A stretch of DNA of 64,000 bases from assembly GCF_002563955.1 (NCBI RefSeq), contig NZ_PDJE01000001.1:496001-560000 (forward strand), read 5' to 3'. The stretch's first letter is position 1. Each line of letters begins with the position of its first letter. This DNA comes from Paramicrobacterium agarici. Its GTDB lineage: Bacteria; Actinomycetota; Actinomycetes; Actinomycetales; Microbacteriaceae. The notes under the pieces were generated by a model that had not been told where the DNA came from, did no database searches, and was given only the letters and a program-made list of their open reading frames with translations. Of this stretch, positions 1 through 8,048 are shown in pieces. The translations under genes were made by a program, and so were the position numbers.

Positions 1-1
1 G

Positions 2-457
2 CTGAAGGTGCCGAACCCTGACGAAGCGCTCACGACGCTGATCTTCGTATACCTCGGAGCGTGCGCCGCGGCATCGTGGCTGAGCGGCATTCTGTCTGAT
101 CGATGGCGCATGCGGCGGCACTTCGTCGCGGCCTCGGCGGCGCTGCAGGCGGCCGCAGCGCTGTGCCTCGCGTTCGTGCCCACGTGGGAGAGCGCGATGA
201 TCGCCGCCGTGCTGCTGGGCTTCGGCTTCGGCACGTTCCTCGCCGTCGACCAGGCGCTCATTACTGACGTGCTGCCGAATCCTGCCAGCCGTGCACGTGA
301 CCTCGGCATCATCAACTCGGCGCAGTACTTACCCGTAGCGCCGGTCGTCGGCTGGCTCGTTCTCGGTGTTGCGGGGTACAGCGAGCTCTACGCGGTCACG
401 GCGGCGATCATCGTCACGGGCGGCATCGTGGTGTACCGCATCCGTGGCGTGCGCTGA
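2..457 (+). CDS. MFS transporter, C-terminal part (5' end outside window)
   Basis: The reading frame is open to the left edge, so this is the 3' part of a longer gene. The visible ~150 residues hold about four membrane helices, with the loop SDRWRMRR between two of them, which matches the conserved cytoplasmic loop (motif A type) of major facilitator superfamily carriers. The long hydrophobic stretches and the late position of this loop suggest the C-terminal six-helix half. Substrate cannot be told. Confidence is high for MFS and low for any substrate. Confidence 0.75.
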   Translation: MKVPNPDEALTTLIFVYLGACAAASWLSGILSDRWRMRRHFVAASAALQAAAALCLAFVPTWESAMIAAVLLGFGFGTFLAVDQALITDVLPNPASRARDLGIINSAQYLPVAPVVGWLVLGVAGYSELYAVTAAIIVTGGIVVYRIRGVR

Positions 458-587
458 GCCGCAGCGTGGCCACGCACGCACCCTGTCTCTTGATTGGGAG
501 CCACGTTTGATCATCAGTCCGCATCGTGCAGACATCAAAGTTGGTCCCCCGATCTGGGACATGCTCCCGGCCCGTACACTCTGAAGC

Positions 588-1127
588 ATGACCGTCATCG
601 ATGACCAGGGCCGCCCCGAACCTCCGATCGCCGCGAACGAAATCGAGACTCTCGTAGGGTTTCTCGAGTTTCACAGAGCCACGTTCGAGTGGAAGTGCGC
701 GGGGCTCGACGCCGCGGGGCTGAGCGCCACGACAGCATCCTCGTCGATGACTCTCGGCGGCATGATGAAGCACCTCGCGCTCGTCGAGGACTCGTGGTTC
801 TCGGAGCGCCTGCTCGGCAACGAGCCGGGCGCCGAGTGGATCGACGTCGACTGGAACGCCGATTACGACTGGGACTGGCACTCGGCCGCCGACGACAGCC
901 CTGAGCGGCTGCGGCAGGTGTGGGCGGATGCTGTCACGCACTCGCGCGCCTGCGTCGCGGCGGCGCTGGAGCGCGATGGCCTCGACACGCTCGCTGTCAC
1001 AGCGCTCGCTGACGGCACCCATGTCTCGCTGCGGTGGATGCTGGTGCACATGATCGAGGAGTACGCGCGCCACAACGGGCACGCCGACCTGCTGCGCGAG
1101 GCGATCGACGGCGAGACCGGCGAGTAG
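588..1127 (+). CDS. DinB-like / DUF664 family protein
   Basis: A 179-residue soluble protein of the DinB/YfiT-like four-helix fold. His62 in the segment KHLALVEDSW and the histidine-rich segment around residues 154-165 (HMIEEYARHNGH) are the usual metal-binding histidines. Actinobacterial members of this fold include mycothiol-dependent enzymes, but no specific reaction can be assigned here. A -10 like TACACT at 575-580 puts the likely transcript start one base before the ATG, so the mRNA is probably leaderless; no Shine-Dalgarno is visible. It stands alone, followed by a 40-bp palindrome. Confidence 0.85.
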   Translation: MTVIDDQGRPEPPIAANEIETLVGFLEFHRATFEWKCAGLDAAGLSATTASSSMTLGGMMKHLALVEDSWFSERLLGNEPGAEWIDVDWNADYDWDWHSAADDSPERLRQVWADAVTHSRACVAAALERDGLDTLAVTALADGTHVSLRWMLVHMIEEYARHNGHADLLREAIDGETGE

Positions 1128-1202
1128 CTGCACGGCCGAGGTTCACGAGCTGTACCGCCAAGCGCTACGACGTTCGTCACCGCCTGCCGCCGTCTGAACT
1201 GC

Positions 1203-1242
1203 GCGGTCGTTCTGTAACGCCGCGGCGTTACAGAACGACCGC
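1203..1242. terminator. Perfect 40-bp palindrome, probable terminator
   Basis: 18-bp arms at 1203-1220 and 1225-1242 are exact reverse complements, and the centre CGCG is itself self-complementary, so the whole 40 bp is a perfect palindrome. It lies 75 bp after the DinB-like gene and 120 bp before the YCII gene. No T-tract follows, as is usual for actinobacterial terminators. A protein-binding dyad is the alternative. Confidence 0.55.
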
Positions 1243-1362
1243 AGAGTTCAGCAATCAGCACAGCTTCAAAAACTTTTCTGCGCGATGTCGATTTACACGG
1301 TTGCCGTTCGACGACATAGTAAGAGGGGCCACGCGGCGTCCTCACAACATAAGGAGAGAACC

Positions 1363-1800
1363 GTGAAATACATGCTGATCATGCGCAACACTGACGATGC
1401 GGCGATCCACGAGTACGAGCAGACGAACTTCGAAGAGATCATCAATGCGATGGGTCGGTACAACGAGTCGATGATGAAGGCCGGCGTGCTGCTCGCCGGC
1501 GAAGGGCTCAGCGATGCCTCCGAGGGCTTCGTCGTCGACTTCGGCAGCGAGACGCCGATCGTCACCGACGGACCTTACGGCGAGACGCACGAGCTCTTCA
1601 ACGGGTTCTGGATTATCGAGGTCGCGAGCAAAGAAGAAGCGGCGGAGTGGGCACGCCGCGCTCCGCTTGGCCGCGGAAGCAAGCTCGAGGTGCGTCGCGT
1701 CACCGACGAGAGCGACTTCGCCGACTACGAAGACAACGAGTTCGTGCAGAAAGAGAAGGGCTGGCGCGAAGAGCAGCAGAAGCGCGCGGCGCAGTCCTAG
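1363..1800 (+). CDS. YCII-related (DGPF) domain protein
   Basis: A 145-residue protein starting at GTG 1363, chosen because AAGGAGAG lies at the right distance (1351-1358). It begins KYMLIMRNTDDA and carries the segment TDGPYGETHELFNGFWIIE, the DGPF/YCII fold (ferredoxin-like). Proteins of this family sit next to ECF42 sigma factors in many actinobacteria, and that gene follows directly here. The role is thought to be a partner in a sigma-controlled response; its chemistry is unknown. Confidence 0.85.
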   Translation: MKYMLIMRNTDDAAIHEYEQTNFEEIINAMGRYNESMMKAGVLLAGEGLSDASEGFVVDFGSETPIVTDGPYGETHELFNGFWIIEVASKEEAAEWARRAPLGRGSKLEVRRVTDESDFADYEDNEFVQKEKGWREEQQKRAAQS

Positions 1801-1892
1801 CGGCCCCGTCGCGGCCGAGCCATACCGGATCGTCGCGGCTGCACTTCACGGCGGCGGTTCGCGGCGTCGCGCGACAGCATCCTGTGACCATC

Positions 1893-3146
1893 ATGACGAC
1901 AGTTCAGAGCACACTCGATGTCACCTGGCGAATCGAGGGAGCTCACATCATCGCCGCGCTCGCTCGGTTCACCGGTGACATCGGGCGCGCCGAAGACCTC
2001 GCAAGTGACGCGAGCGTCGAGGCGCTCTCGACATGGCCGGATGCCGGTGTGCCACGTAACGCGGCGGCGTGGCTAACCGCCGTCGCGAAGCGTCGTGCGA
2101 TCGACGCGTGGCGACGCGATGCGCGGCTCGCGGAGCGGTACGCCGCAATGGCACACGACCTTGACGAGGCCGAACGTCGTGATCCAACGGCCGAGTGGGA
2201 ACCTGTCGACGACGACGTGCTGCGGCTCGTGTTCATCGCGTGCCACCCGGTGCTGTCGCGTGAATCGCAGGTGGCGCTCACGCTGCGCGTCGTGGGCGGT
2301 CTCACGACCACAGAGATCGGGCGGATGCTGCTCGCCCCCGTCGCGACGGTGCAGGCTCGCATTACTCGGGCGAAGCGCACGCTCAGCGAAGCGCGCGTTC
2401 CGTTCGAGTCACCGGATCCGGGTGAGCTGCGGGCACGACTCGGCGGAGTGCTGAGCGTCGTATACCTGATCTTCACCGAGGGGTATGCCGCGACCTCGGG
2501 AGACACGTGGATGCGCACCGATCTCGCGCGGGAGGCGCTGCGGCTCGGCCGCATCCTGTCTGGCCTCATGCCGCGCGAGCCCGAAGTTTTCGCTCTTGTC
2601 GCGCTCATGGAATTTCAGGCGTCGCGATTCGCGGCGAGAACGGATGCTGCCGGGCAGCCGATCCTGCTCGCAGACCAGAATCGGGCGCGGTGGGATCACG
2701 CGCAGATCCGCCGCGGAAGCGCCGCGCTCGCGCGGGCCGATGCTCTGGGGCACGGGCGCGGTGCGTATGCCCTGCAGGCGGCGATCGCCGAGTGTCACGC
2801 CGTGGCGCCGAGCGTCGAGGCGACCGACTGGGAGCGCATCGTGGTGCTGTACGAAGCGCTCGGCCGCCTTGCTCCGAATCCGATCGTCGACCTCAACCGC
2901 GCCGTCGCCGTGTCGAAGGCGACGGGCCCGGCGTCGGCGCTGCGCATTGTCGACGAACTCGTGGCGGCCGGCGCGCTGAAGGGCTCGCATCTGCTGCCGA
3001 GCGTGCGCGGCGAGTTGCTGCTGCAGTTGGGCCGACACGACGAGGCGCGGGCAGAGCTTGAGCGCGCGGCGTCACTCACGGGCAACGAGCGCGAGGCCGA
3101 GGTGCTGCGCGGCAAGGCGCAGCGTCTCGGCCCGGCGCACTCGTGA
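1893..3146 (+). CDS. ECF42-type RNA polymerase sigma factor (SigJ-like, DUF6596)
   Basis: A 417-residue sigma factor. Residues ~10-80 form sigma region 2 (FTGDIGRAEDLASDA, WLTAVAKRRAIDAWRR), residues ~105-165 region 4 with the helix-turn-helix GLTTTEIGRMLLAPVATVQA. The remaining ~240 residues form a helical DUF6596/TPR-like extension, starting near YLIFTEGYAA and ending in TPR-like repeats (RGELLLQLGRHDEARAELER). That long extension marks the ECF42 group, which lacks a classic anti-sigma factor. The upstream YCII gene is the usual partner. GTG 1884 is an alternative start; no strong ribosome site is visible. Confidence 0.88.
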   Translation: MTTVQSTLDVTWRIEGAHIIAALARFTGDIGRAEDLASDASVEALSTWPDAGVPRNAAAWLTAVAKRRAIDAWRRDARLAERYAAMAHDLDEAERRDPTAEWEPVDDDVLRLVFIACHPVLSRESQVALTLRVVGGLTTTEIGRMLLAPVATVQARITRAKRTLSEARVPFESPDPGELRARLGGVLSVVYLIFTEGYAATSGDTWMRTDLAREALRLGRILSGLMPREPEVFALVALMEFQASRFAARTDAAGQPILLADQNRARWDHAQIRRGSAALARADALGHGRGAYALQAAIAECHAVAPSVEATDWERIVVLYEALGRLAPNPIVDLNRAVAVSKATGPASALRIVDELVAAGALKGSHLLPSVRGELLLQLGRHDEARAELERAASLTGNEREAEVLRGKAQRLGPAHS

Positions 3147-3181
3147 GGCGGCACTCATCGGCCGGAACGCGAGCGCCGAGC

Positions 3182-3241
3182 GTTCGTTTGACGAAGTTTG
3201 CTCTACAACCGCTCTCATAGAGCAAACTTCGTCAAACGAAC
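3182..3241. terminator. Bidirectional terminator hairpin
   Basis: Two 24-bp arms (3182-3205 and 3218-3241) are perfect reverse complements around a 12-nt loop. The hairpin lies between two convergent genes, the sigma factor and the putA-type gene, and would stop transcripts from both sides. Confidence 0.75.
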
Positions 3242-3311
3242 TGCAAAGAGCTCTGCCTGACGCGCCACGCAGATCGCAGCGCTGCGCAGGCGAGCATAGC
3301 TCCGGGCGGGG

Positions 3312-6300
3312 CTAGATCACGCCGTCCGAGAGGGTACTCGGCGTTCCGAAGCGGTGCGCCGTGATCGACACAGCCTGCTCGTGCAAGTGCGGAAGCATCT
3401 CGACACGTCCCGCCGAGACCACCTCGCCCGCGTACACGGCGATGTCAGGCTTACCGTTCGCCGCCGCGAAGACCGCTGCGGCGTCAGCATCCCGAGACGC
3501 GCCAGCGACAACGCGAATGCGCGCACTGGCCGACGGGCCCTCCTGCGCCGCGAGACCGGCAACCCGCGAACGCCAGGCAGCGTCGTCTTCGAAGTGGATC
3601 GTCACTCCGGCGGCGCGCATGGCGTTCATGATCGGCTCCGGCAGAGCGATCGGTGTGCTGACGGTCGGCGTCGACTCTGCCGCAAGTCCCGCCGCGACCG
3701 CGCGCACCACGTGGTGCAGCGGGGCGTCTGCCACGACGCGAATCGTCACGGGAACGGGCAGGTAGCGCAGCATGTTGCGCTCCACGCCGAGCTGCGACGC
3801 GTCACGCGCGATGCCGAACTCGTCGTCCCACGCCTGAGCGTCGCTGCCGAGCGCCGCCGACAGCCAGGCAAGCTCGTCGCCCGCGACACCGGCGCGTTCC
3901 GCGGCGTTCAGCAGCGCTGCAGCTGCAGCACGTGGCGACCGCGAGGGCGCTGCGGGAGCAGCATCCGCCCAGTCAACGAGCCCGTGCAGGTAGTTCGGGC
4001 CACCCGCCTTGGTGCCGGCGCCGATCGCCGACTTCTTCCAGCCTCCGAACGACTGGCGGCGCACGATCGCTCCCGTGATGCCGCGGTTCGCGTAGAGGTT
4101 TCCGGCCTGAACGCGGTCGAGCCAACGCGCCAGTTCGTCGCTGTCGAGCGAGTGCAGGCCCGTCGTGAGGCCGTACTCGATGTCGTTGACGATGTCGATG
4201 GCCTCGTCGAGCGTGTCGGCGGTCATGATGCCGAGAATCGGCCCGAAGTACTCGGTGAGGTGGTACTCGGAGCCACGCTTCACGCCGTCGCGCACACCCG
4301 GGCTCCACAGCTTGTTCTCGCCGTTCTTGTCGAGCGCGAGCGGACTGTCGCTGTCGAGCGGCTCGGGCTTGATCGCCCAGCTCTCGCCGGGGCCGAGTGT
4401 GGTGAGACCGCGCAGCAGCTTGCCCTCGGGAGCCGCGATCACGGGGCCCATTTGCGTGTCGAGGTGCTCGGGCGTGCCGACCTTGAGCGACTGCACCGCG
4501 TCGAGAAGCTGGCTGCGGAATCGCTTGGATGTCGCGACAGAGCCCACGAGAATGACGAGGGATGCTGCCGAGCACTTCTGCCCCGCATGCCCGAACGCTG
4601 ACTGCGCAACGTCTTTCGCCGCGAGGTCGAGGTCGGCGTTCGGCGTGACGATGATGGCGTTCTTGCCGCTCGTCTCCGCGAGGATTGGCAGGTCTTGCCG
4701 AAGCCCGCGGAACGTGGATGCTGTCTCGTAGGAGCCCGTGAGGATGAGCCGGTCGACACGCTCGTCGGCGACAAGCTTCGAGCCGAGAGAACGGTCGCCG
4801 AACTGCACGAGTTGCAGCACGTCGCGCGGAACGCCGGCCTCCCACAGCGCCTCCACCATGACGGCGCCGGTGCGCGCGGAGTTGGATGCCGGCTTGATAA
4901 TCACCGACGAGCCGGACGCAAGGGCGGCGAGCGTGCCGCCCGCGGGAATGGCGATGGGGAAGTTCCACGGCGGGATCACGGCGACGAGCTTCTTCGACGT
5001 GTGCGTTGCGCCGTCGACCTGCTCGAGCTGCTGGCCGAGCATCGCGTAGTAGTTGGCGAAGTCGATCGCCTCTGAGACCTCGGGGTCACCCTGATCGAGG
5101 GTCTTCCCCGCCTCAGAGCCCGCGACCTCGAGCAGGTCGGCCCGGTGCTCTTCGAGCTTCTCACCCGCACGGTACAGAATGCGGGCACGCTCGTCGGCGC
5201 CCAGCGCCTGCCAGGCGTCGGCCGCCGCGACACCGCGCTCGATCGCGTCGTTGAGCGCGGCTTCGTCGTTGATGCGCGCCGCTTCAACAGCATCCGTTCC
5301 CAATGTCGACCCCGCCATGCGCTCTGCGATGGCGCGCCCCCACTCGCGGTTGCCGTCGAGGTCGGGGTCGGTGTCGGGCGTGTTGTCGAACTCGCCGGTG
5401 CGACCGGCGGCGATGCGCGCCTCGATACGGGCTTCCGCCCCGTCGGCGTCGTAGTAGCGGCGGTCTTGCTGGCGATTGGGCTTCGGCACGTCGAACGAGT
5501 CGACGTCGCCGTCACCCGTGATCGCCTCGAGGTCGTCGAGCGAGGCAAGGAAGCGCTGCTTCTCGCGCTCGAACAACGTCTCGCTGTCGTTGAGCTCGAA
5601 GACGGCAGACATGAAGTTCTCGTGGCTCGCGCCCTCTTCGAGGCGGCGGATCAGGTAGGCGATCGCCACATCGAACTCCTGCGGGTGCACGACGGGCGTG
5701 TAGAGCAGCAGCGATCCGACGTCGCGCTTCACGACCTCCGCCTGACCGGTCGCCATGCCGAGGAGCATCTCGAACTCGACGCCATCTTGCGCGCCTCGGT
5801 CCTTCGCGAGCAGCCACGCGAGCGCGACATCGAAGAGGTTGTGGCCGGCGACGCCGATACGCACGTTCTTCACGCGCTCCGGGTGCAGGGCGTAGTCGAG
5901 CACCGCCTTGTAGCTGGTGTCGGAGCCCTGCTTGGTGTCCCACGTGGCCGCGGGCCAGCCGTGAATCGCGGCGTCGACGTGCTCCATCGGCAGGTTGGCG
6001 CCCTTCACGACGCGCACCTTGATGGGCGCACCGCCGTCCGCCACGCGCTGGGCTGCCCACTCCTGCAGGTGCATCATGGCCCCGAGCGCATCCGGAAGGT
6101 ATGCCTGCAGTACGATTCCCGCCTCGAGGTGCTTGAACTCAGGTCGGTTCAGGATGCCGGTGAAGACCGCGAGTGTCAGGTCGAGGTCTTTGTACTCCTC
6201 CATGTCGAGGTTGATGAACTTCTGCGGGCTGGCGTTCTTCGCCTGCTCGAGCAGCGGCGCGAGATGGTTCTGAATGCGCTCAACGGCTTCGTCGAACGCC

Positions 6301-6899
6301 CAGTGGTTGTGGGGCGCGACGGTCGACGACACCTTGATCGACACGTAGTCGACGTCGGAGCGCGCGAGCAGAGCCTTCGTGCCGGCGATGCGACGCTCGG
6401 CCTCATGCTCGCCGAGAATCGCCTCGCCAAGCAGGTTGATGTTGAGTTTGACGTCGTCTTTCTTGATCTTGGCGATCGCGGGGCCGAGCTTGGAGTCGGT
6501 CGCGTCGATGATGAGGTGGCTGACCATCTCGCGCAGCACCTTGCGGGCGATCGGAACGACAACGCCAGGCAGGGGTTTCGCGAAGGCGCCGCCAAGGCCG
6601 ATGGCTCCGCGCAGCACGGCGGGGAGGAACTGCGGAGTAAGCGGCGTCAGTTCGGTGAGCTTCTTCGCGGCAGCGCGCAGGTCTTCGGGGCGCACGACTC
6701 CGTCGACGAACCCGACGGTGAAGTCGAGGCCGTTCGGGTCGCGCAGAACTCCAGCGAGACGCTCGGCCGACGCGTCGGCGGGAATGTCAGCGGATTCAGC
6801 AAGCCAACGCTTGACGAGGGCCACGGCCTCGTCGGCGAGGTCCTGGGGACGGGCCATGGATTGCGTGGCATTCGGTGAGGAAGTCTTGGCGGAACTCAC
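3312..6899 (-). CDS. putA: Bifunctional proline dehydrogenase / delta-1-pyrroline-5-carboxylate dehydrogenase
   Basis: A 1195-residue enzyme that oxidises proline to glutamate in two steps, using FAD in the N-terminal PRODH barrel and NAD in the C-terminal aldehyde dehydrogenase domain. The PRODH part covers about residues 50-450 (YVSIKVSSTVAPHN, RVVKGANLPME). The aldehyde dehydrogenase part has the catalytic pair Glu742 (AETSGKNAIIV) and Cys776 (AGQKCSAASLV). A C-terminal domain of about 200 residues follows. Start is GTG 6899, preceded by GAAAGG; a longer frame to 6938 exists but lacks similarity and a ribosome site. It is monocistronic and convergent with the sigma factor gene. A separate DNA-binding N-terminus, as in E. 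coli PutA, is not evident. Confidence 0.93.
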   Translation of the reverse strand: MSSAKTSSPNATQSMARPQDLADEAVALVKRWLAESADIPADASAERLAGVLRDPNGLDFTVGFVDGVVRPEDLRAAAKKLTELTPLTPQFLPAVLRGAIGLGGAFAKPLPGVVVPIARKVLREMVSHLIIDATDSKLGPAIAKIKKDDVKLNINLLGEAILGEHEAERRIAGTKALLARSDVDYVSIKVSSTVAPHNHWAFDEAVERIQNHLAPLLEQAKNASPQKFINLDMEEYKDLDLTLAVFTGILNRPEFKHLEAGIVLQAYLPDALGAMMHLQEWAAQRVADGGAPIKVRVVKGANLPMEHVDAAIHGWPAATWDTKQGSDTSYKAVLDYALHPERVKNVRIGVAGHNLFDVALAWLLAKDRGAQDGVEFEMLLGMATGQAEVVKRDVGSLLLYTPVVHPQEFDVAIAYLIRRLEEGASHENFMSAVFELNDSETLFEREKQRFLASLDDLEAITGDGDVDSFDVPKPNRQQDRRYYDADGAEARIEARIAAGRTGEFDNTPDTDPDLDGNREWGRAIAERMAGSTLGTDAVEAARINDEAALNDAIERGVAAADAWQALGADERARILYRAGEKLEEHRADLLEVAGSEAGKTLDQGDPEVSEAIDFANYYAMLGQQLEQVDGATHTSKKLVAVIPPWNFPIAIPAGGTLAALASGSSVIIKPASNSARTGAVMVEALWEAGVPRDVLQLVQFGDRSLGSKLVADERVDRLILTGSYETASTFRGLRQDLPILAETSGKNAIIVTPNADLDLAAKDVAQSAFGHAGQKCSAASLVILVGSVATSKRFRSQLLDAVQSLKVGTPEHLDTQMGPVIAAPEGKLLRGLTTLGPGESWAIKPEPLDSDSPLALDKNGENKLWSPGVRDGVKRGSEYHLTEYFGPILGIMTADTLDEAIDIVNDIEYGLTTGLHSLDSDELARWLDRVQAGNLYANRGITGAIVRRQSFGGWKKSAIGAGTKAGGPNYLHGLVDWADAAPAAPSRSPRAAAAALLNAAERAGVAGDELAWLSAALGSDAQAWDDEFGIARDASQLGVERNMLRYLPVPVTIRVVADAPLHHVVRAVAAGLAAESTPTVSTPIALPEPIMNAMRAAGVTIHFEDDAAWRSRVAGLAAQEGPSASARIRVVAGASRDADAAAVFAAANGKPDIAVYAGEVVSAGRVEMLPHLHEQAVSITAHRFGTPSTLSDGVI

Positions 6900-7145
6900 G
6901 ATGCGCCTTTCACGAGTGCGAGAGCAGCGATGCTCCATAGGGATATGAACGTCAGAGTGCCAGTTTCAGCCCGCGGAAGCATGAAGTAAAGCGACGATTT
7001 GTGACGGATATCGTGAAGCAGAATTGCGGCATCGTTGGGCGCAGATCACGCCGTACCGGACGCAGGCTCGACCGGCCCAACCCGATTGACTCAGCCGTCA
7101 CGAATGAACACGACGACGCGCGGCGCTATGCGAGATAATCAACCC

Positions 7146-7601
7146 GTGACCTCGACTTTCACCCTCGTAACTCGAACAGGCGCACCTGTCGAGCAGTTGT
7201 TCGACGTGTCGCTCAACATCGACGCCCATGAGGCGTCAATGGCTGCTTCGGGCGAACGCGCCATTGAAGGCGTGACGAACGGCGCCATCGGACTTGGGGA
7301 AACCGTGACATGGCGAGCGCGGCACTTTGGAATCTGGTTCACTATGACGTCGCGACTCACAAGCCTCGAAAGACCTCAGCGTTTCGTTGATGAGCAGGTG
7401 CGTGGCCCCTTTCGATCGTTCCGGCATGAGCACACATTCGGAACCGATTCGGGAATGACGGTGATGACGGACACACTCACGATCAGGTCGCCCATATTCG
7501 GGATGCTCGCTGAACGCCTCATTCTTGTTCCGTACTTGCGTCGACTGATCCGGGGGCGAAACCGGCATCTTCTCGCCTCGTTGAACGCAACATTCCAGTG
7601 A
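7146..7601 (+). CDS. SRPBCC-fold protein (polyketide cyclase-like)
   Basis: A 151-residue protein starting with a TFTLVTRTGAPVEQLFDVSLNID strand-helix pattern, followed by GLGETVTWRARHFG and FRHEHTFGTDSGMTVMTDTL. This is the SRPBCC/START-like cavity fold, and the pattern resembles the ligand-binding single-domain members often annotated as cyclase/dehydrase. No catalytic residues identify a substrate. GTG 7146 gives the usual family start; ATG 7128 is an alternative that adds six residues. Confidence 0.75.
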   Translation: MTSTFTLVTRTGAPVEQLFDVSLNIDAHEASMAASGERAIEGVTNGAIGLGETVTWRARHFGIWFTMTSRLTSLERPQRFVDEQVRGPFRSFRHEHTFGTDSGMTVMTDTLTIRSPIFGMLAERLILVPYLRRLIRGRNRHLLASLNATFQ

Positions 7602-7616
7602 AGCTCGTTCAGAGCC

Positions 7617-8018
7617 TCATGGCGTCCACTCAGAGGACCAGTAATCGGCCTTGATGCTGAGAATGCCGCCCTTCTGCTCCCCTCGAAGCCAAATGGTTCG
7701 TGGATCGAGTAGGTTCCCGCTGATCTTCCCTTGAGGATCAATGCCCAGCTCCCGAGCGAGATCCGCCGGCGTCATTCCTTCTGGTGGGCGCACATCGATC
7801 AGTGACCAGCATCCGCCGGAAGCACAGTCGGTGCTCACGTCGACGATCTGACTCCCGGCGGGAAGCGGAATTGACGACGCCGAAGGAACATCGCCCTCCG
7901 TCGCCCCTGCGAATAGCCAGGCAACGCGCGCAGCATAGCCGAGCATAAGGACCCCGACGAGGCACGAGACAACGACGAGCGTGTATCGCCGCGTCCGTGT
8001 GCGAGTCATAGTTCGCAC
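7617..8018 (-). CDS. Hypothetical membrane-anchored protein
   Basis: 133 residues with a basic N-terminus, one membrane helix at about residues 12-33, and an extracytoplasmic domain of ~100 residues containing two cysteines (STDCASGGCWSL) that could form a disulfide. No family was recognised. It is convergent with the SRPBCC gene, 15 bp away. Confidence 0.6.
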   Translation of the reverse strand: MRTMTRTRTRRYTLVVVSCLVGVLMLGYAARVAWLFAGATEGDVPSASSIPLPAGSQIVDVSTDCASGGCWSLIDVRPPEGMTPADLARELGIDPQGKISGNLLDPRTIWLRGEQKGGILSIKADYWSSEWTP

Positions 8019-8048
8019 ACCGTATCAGGGCGCGTCGCGGCGGCGCGC

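Noticed and set aside
5145..6878. 577-codon open frame antisense to putA
   Set aside because: Pure high-GC shadow: composition is Arg/Val/Glu-rich without family signature, and the opposite strand encodes a complete known enzyme.
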